DNA from: Cherax quadricarinatus | Taxonomy: Eukaryota > Arthropoda > Malacostraca > Decapoda > Parastacidae | Direction: 5' to 3' | DNA length: 64,000 bases | Assembly: GCF_038502225.1 (NCBI RefSeq) | Contig: NC_091298.1 | Location: 32,120,795-32,184,794, forward strand | Part shown: one piece after another, positions 61,021-64,000 of the stretch | Position numbering within the stretch: the stretch's first letter is position 1 | Layout of the letters: every line of letters begins with the position of its first letter | Position numbers and translations under genes: made by a program | The notes under the pieces: model-generated | Database searches by the model: none | Told to the model about the DNA's origin: nothing | What the model saw: the letters and a program-made list of their open reading frames with translations, nothing else

Positions 61021-61208
61021 TTTGCAACATTAGATTCCTTGATTTCTACCTTCTCTGCCAGGATGGAAGTGATTGTTGATTTGGATTTCCCATACATCCT
61101 GGCAAGTTCTAGCACTCGAACACCTCTCTCATATTTTTCAGTAACTTCTTTCTTAAATTCCATCGCATTTCTCACTTTCTTTACCAAAGGAACTTTCTTT
61201 GGGCCCAT
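60978..61208 (-). pseudogene. Tigger transposase N-terminal HTH
   Basis: The minus strand reads MGPKKVPLVKKVRNAMEFKK, EVTEKYERGVRVLELARMYG, KSKSTITSILAEKVEIKESN, a complete psq-type helix-turn-helix of the CENP-B/Tigger type. It then runs into the minisatellite, so the rest of the transposase is missing. It could in principle still encode a DNA-binding fragment. A partly duplicated HTH segment also occurs at about 60880-60925. Confidence 0.88.
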
Positions 61209-61289
61209 GGTGGCTTATTTCACAGTCACACTTAATAAACAAGCACAAAACCAATGGATTGTAAGGAAATGTTTGGATGAATGCACGGA

Positions 61290-62177
61290 GTACATGAACG
61301 CATCGCGTTACGTTAAATCTGCCATACGAAGCATTTGAACGCAAAAATTTTGCCTCACCTTACGTGATTTGTCCGGGACACGTCCCACGTGTGGCCTCAG
61401 CACCAGTGTTTACAAGCCAGCCAATGCGGTCGCATCTATGCATACATTCGGTACATTTCACATTATCCCAGTGTTTTTAGTGCTTGTAACTGCAAAATAA
61501 GTCACCATGGACCCCAAGAAAGCTTCTAGTGCCATCCCTGTGGTAAAAAGGGCGAGAATTAGTATGGAATTGAAAAAAAAGATTAAAGAAATGTGTGCAA
61601 AGTGGGTTGAACTGCAAACCTTTACGGATGAAAATCACCCTGACACAGCTACTGCAAGCCGTGTTGGCAACCTGTACAGTGACAATGTTATGGCCCATTT
61701 TAGGAAAGTCTTAAAGGAACGGGAGGTACAGAGCTCTATGGACAGATTTGTTGTGCGACAGAGGTCCAGTGACTTTCAAGCTAGTCCTATTGGCATTAAA
61801 AAAGAAGGGAAGTAACCCTGGAAAAAGACTTGCTACCTCAAGTCCTAATGGAAGGGGATTCCCCTTCTAAACAATAACTTCCACACTCTCCCCTCTTCCC
61901 ATCCCATCTATCATCACCAGATCTTCAATAAAGGTAAGTGTCATGTATTCTCTTCTTAGTAGAGTAGTAATTGTGCATGTCTTCTTCAGTTTGTGTGTAT
62001 TAGTTTAAAATTAATATTTCATGTGGTAAATTTTTTTTTTTCATACTTTGGGGTGTCAGAAACGGATTAATTTGATTTCCATTATTTCTTATGGGGAAAA
62101 TTAATTTGGCTAACGATAATTTCGGCTTACGATGAGCTCTCAGGAACGAATTAATATCGTAAGGCAGGGGTCCACTG
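61290..62177 (+). mobile_element. Internally deleted Tigger with a short intact ORF
   Basis: The right end is clear: TATCGTAAGGCAGGGGTCCACTG at 62177 followed by TA, with the subterminal block TTAATTTGGCTAACGATAAT. The left terminus is not clear (about 61290). The 5' UTR leads to a start at 61507, and the 3' part has the usual GAAGGGAAGTAACCC, CTAATGGAAGGGGATTCCCC and TCTTCAATAAAGGTAAGTG blocks. Confidence 0.78.
61507..61815 (+). CDS. Truncated Tigger protein: N-terminus fused to C-terminal tail
   Basis: The frame has 102 codons. MDPKKASSAIPVVKRARISM and LKKKIKEM match the N-terminal start of Tigger transposase. CAKWVELQTFTDENHPDTAT and ASRVGNLYSDNVMAHFRKVL match the C-terminal tail (compare CSKWSEVQMFMEEYHPDKAV at about 26950). 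The junction lies near residue 36 and stays in frame. The DNA-binding HTH is only partly present and the DDE core is gone. The product could be a nonfunctional relic or a small regulator; I have no evidence for the latter. Confidence 0.75.
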   Translation: MDPKKASSAIPVVKRARISMELKKKIKEMCAKWVELQTFTDENHPDTATASRVGNLYSDNVMAHFRKVLKEREVQSSMDRFVVRQRSSDFQASPIGIKKEGK

Positions 62178-62398
62178 TATATGCTTATTCACTGAGAGAC
62201 ACAGACTGACTCACCTACGCAGCAGCGTCCCGGCGAGAGGCGGGTTGACGCATATAATACGGCTGATTTGCAAGGCACCGGCCAAAATACGGAGCAAAAT
62301 TTCAGCCCAAAAACCGGCCTAAATACGATTCAGCCGATAAACACAGCTGCCGATATTCGGGGTTCCACTGTATATTATATTATTATTATATTAATTAA

Positions 62399-63461
62399 CC
62401 CTTTTAGGGTCGACAGGCCCTCTCCCAGACTTGTGCTCAGGATCACCAAATTAAAAAAAAAAATAATTTTTTATGAAAAGATAGAGAATCTTTTCCCGAT
62501 CATAATGACGCCAAAAGTATGAAATTTGATGGAAAACTTATGGAATTATGCTCTCGCGAAGTTAGCGGTCTCGACGATGTTTACGCATCGGCGATTTTGC
62601 CCACTTTGAGCCCTATTTTTGGCCAATTCCAGTGTACTAGTCGACAAAAATCATAACTATTTCGCTAGAACTCCATTTTTTCTATCGAATGAGTACAAGA
62701 AACCACCCATTTACCGATTTCAACTATCCAATAAAGTGGTCAGAATTTATCAATTTTGCCAATTTCACACAAATTTCAAAAGATGCCAATTTCCAAATAG
62801 GGTATAGAATAAACAAGAAAGACATTCCTGGCACTAAAATAACATTTCCTCTGTTCATTAGTCACATCCCCAGGCCCCTCTTACATTTCTTTTGCTTTCC
62901 ACTTTGAATTTTTATTCTCACAAAAAATAGAAGATTTACTGTTATGCAGACTACTGTATTAGTGTAGAAATGGTATAAATACTATCAGTACACTTGTGAA
63001 AGAATATTAGATTCACCAGTTGATGTGTATTGGATGCATGACATGATTTGTTTACTTCTGAACTTTGGCAAAAATCGACCATTTTGCTACTTTGGGCTCA
63101 ATTTTAAGGTACTTTTCATTGTGAAACCAATCAAAATTGTCTCAATTTCTGTAATATGTCTTCCATTCTATAAAATAAGACCAGGAAAACTAGAATACAA
63201 CAATAAATACCATATGAAAATACAGTGCAAAGTCGCTGTTTTAAACCAAAAACACGGTCAAAGTTTTTTTTTTCTCATTACACACTATGTGCTGCAGGAT
63301 TTTTTTTATACTGCGCACACTGACCACATAGACCCATTCTTTCATATGTAGGCCTACCAGCATTCTCTTGCTAGATTTGAGGGCGCTAGAATTTATGCGT
63401 ACTAGTATGTCAAAAACCCTGGCGCATTAGGCGTACTAGTGTGTCGGAAACCCTGAAAGGG
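62399..63461. mobile_element. piggyBac-derived MITE (1063 bp)
   Basis: The left end is CCCTTTTAGGGTCGACAGGC and the right end is the inverse of CCCTTTCAGGGTTTCCGACA, flanked by TTAA at 62395-62398 and 63462-63465. Its right 200 bp are the inverse of the left end of the piggyBac element at 15490 (CATATGTAGGCCTACCAGC, GGCGCTAGAATTTATGCG), so it lies in the opposite orientation. No coding frame of note. Confidence 0.92.
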
Positions 63462-63465
63462 TTAA

Positions 63466-63877
63466 AGGAATGAGAAATTCACTGTCTCAAAGAGAAAGAA
63501 GGTTTCTCTTATGCCATGGCAGTCTTTCTCCCTTCAAGGGACTTCCACACCTTTCTCATTTCAGAGTTACTAGACGGCCTCAAACCTCAGTAGTACCCAC
63601 TTTCACAATTGCCTCTGTAGTTTCCACTTCCACAGTCGCTTCTGTGTCTAACGCTTTTGCAGCCCTAGACTTCGAGGTTCCTACCTCGTCACCTTCTGTC
63701 CTCCTTCATCTTCTTGTTCACGTGTTTCTGTGTTAAGACACATGTTTGGGATGATATGTGATTTAGGGGTTAAAGGACATTTGTACTTTGATGTTTTAGA
63801 CTCTGGAGAAGTAGGGATGCGAGGGACCAATTTAGCTGGGGGAGGTTGTGTAGACACAGAAACATGTTGTGCAAGAA
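63466..63877. other. Unassigned stretch with a low-complexity frame
   Basis: The plus frame 63470-63736 reads RVTRRPQTSVVPTFTIASVV, STSTVASVSNAFAALDFEVP. The Ser/Thr/Val-rich run ending in NAFAALD resembles linker sequence of some LINE ORF1 proteins (typically NRFAAL), but this is too weak to call. No other content is recognised. Confidence 0.35.
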
Positions 63878-63879
63878 AG

Positions 63880-63985
63880 GTATAAAATACCGACAGTATC
63901 AATGTTAAGACACGTGTGCAACATCTGGATATCTTTATTGTAGACGTTTTGCCATCCAGTGGCTTTATCAATACAGATTCTAGGA
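63880..63985 (-). repeat. Start of another palindromic-family element
   Basis: On the minus strand, GATAAAGCCACTGGATGGCA, then AAACGTCTACAATAAAGATA, then CAACATCTGGATATC-type sequence, with GGTATTTTATACC next to it. This corresponds to the core and tail region of the elements at 21708 and 36033, in a diverged form (stem GCCA-CTGGA-TGGC). The window ends before the rest. Confidence 0.65.
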
Positions 63986-64000
63986 CATAATTAGAAGACA

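Larger units (their letters stand above)
60120..62370 (-). mobile_element. Tigger with minisatellite, SINE and a second Tigger inside
   Basis: The left terminus is CAGCGGAACCCCAGATTTTG and the right terminus is the inverse of CAGTGGAACCCCGAATATCG, flanked by TA at 60118-60119 and 62371-62372. The minus-strand HTH exon is at 60978-61208. The DDE core is replaced by the minisatellite. A second, plus-oriented Tigger derivative lies at about 61290-62177. Confidence 0.85.

Noticed and set aside
63470..63736. Possible LINE ORF1 start
   Set aside because: The NAFAALD similarity is short and low-complexity; reported only as an unassigned stretch.

Overview
This window is eukaryotic and consists almost entirely of transposable elements. 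It holds no complete host gene that I can defend. The element set suggests an arthropod, most likely a decapod crustacean (crayfish, lobster or shrimp type). It includes a BEL/Pao LTR retrotransposon, CR1/L2-like and RTE-like LINEs, many pogo/Tigger DNA transposons, piggyBac with derived MITEs, tRNA-headed SINEs whose 3' ends run into (ACTT)n, and abundant minisatellites. The decapod assignment is my recollection of these repeat families and was not searched.

Layout, left to right. (1) 1-7365: a BEL/Pao element on the minus strand with two nearly identical LTRs; the 3' LTR is cut by the window edge. Its gag-pol frame has one in-frame TAG, and a deletion removes the integrase third-acid motif. 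(2) 7366-13563: SINE pieces, a 5'-truncated RTE-like LINE with an open 713-codon frame, a 203-bp TA-flanked MITE and older fragments. (3) 13565-18996: a Tigger element with a decayed transposase. It contains a piggyBac element (15490-18611, TTAA sites on both sides), whose transposase gene contains a second copy of the same 203-bp MITE. (4) 18999-24292: an RTE-like fragment, then another Tigger carrying a CR1 fragment (itself carrying a piggyBac MITE and a perfect 186-bp palindrome) and the 3' end of a further LINE. (5) 24294-33680: minisatellites, a LINE split by a 3.66-kb Tigger that is itself split by an RNase H-bearing LINE, two tRNA-headed SINEs, and a Tigger with a piggyBac MITE inside. 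(6) 33683-43350: short palindromic elements, SINEs, a conserved-domain exon fragment (36757-36945) and an RNase H-type LINE interrupted by two later insertions. (7) 43352-51842: two near-complete CR1/L2-group LINEs head to tail on the minus strand. One has an SGNH-esterase ORF1 overlapping ORF2 as TGATG. The other has an ORF1 combining a PHD-like finger, a 12-residue tandem repeat and CCCH fingers. (8) 51843-64000: further LINE fragments and nested Tigger, piggyBac-MITE and other TA-flanked elements, ending in the start of another palindromic-family copy.

The genes are mostly the replication proteins of individual selfish elements and do not form a pathway. Two relationships matter. A piggyBac element sits beside several non-autonomous derivatives that share its termini and subterminal sequence. 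Clean target-site signatures (TA, TTAA, 12-18-bp duplications) let the insertion order be read directly. The least expected item is the family of short palindromic elements with a hammerhead-like core, 12-18-bp target duplications and an asymmetric tail (21708-21926, 34843-35292, 42218-42514, with relatives at 36033-36280 and 63880-63985).
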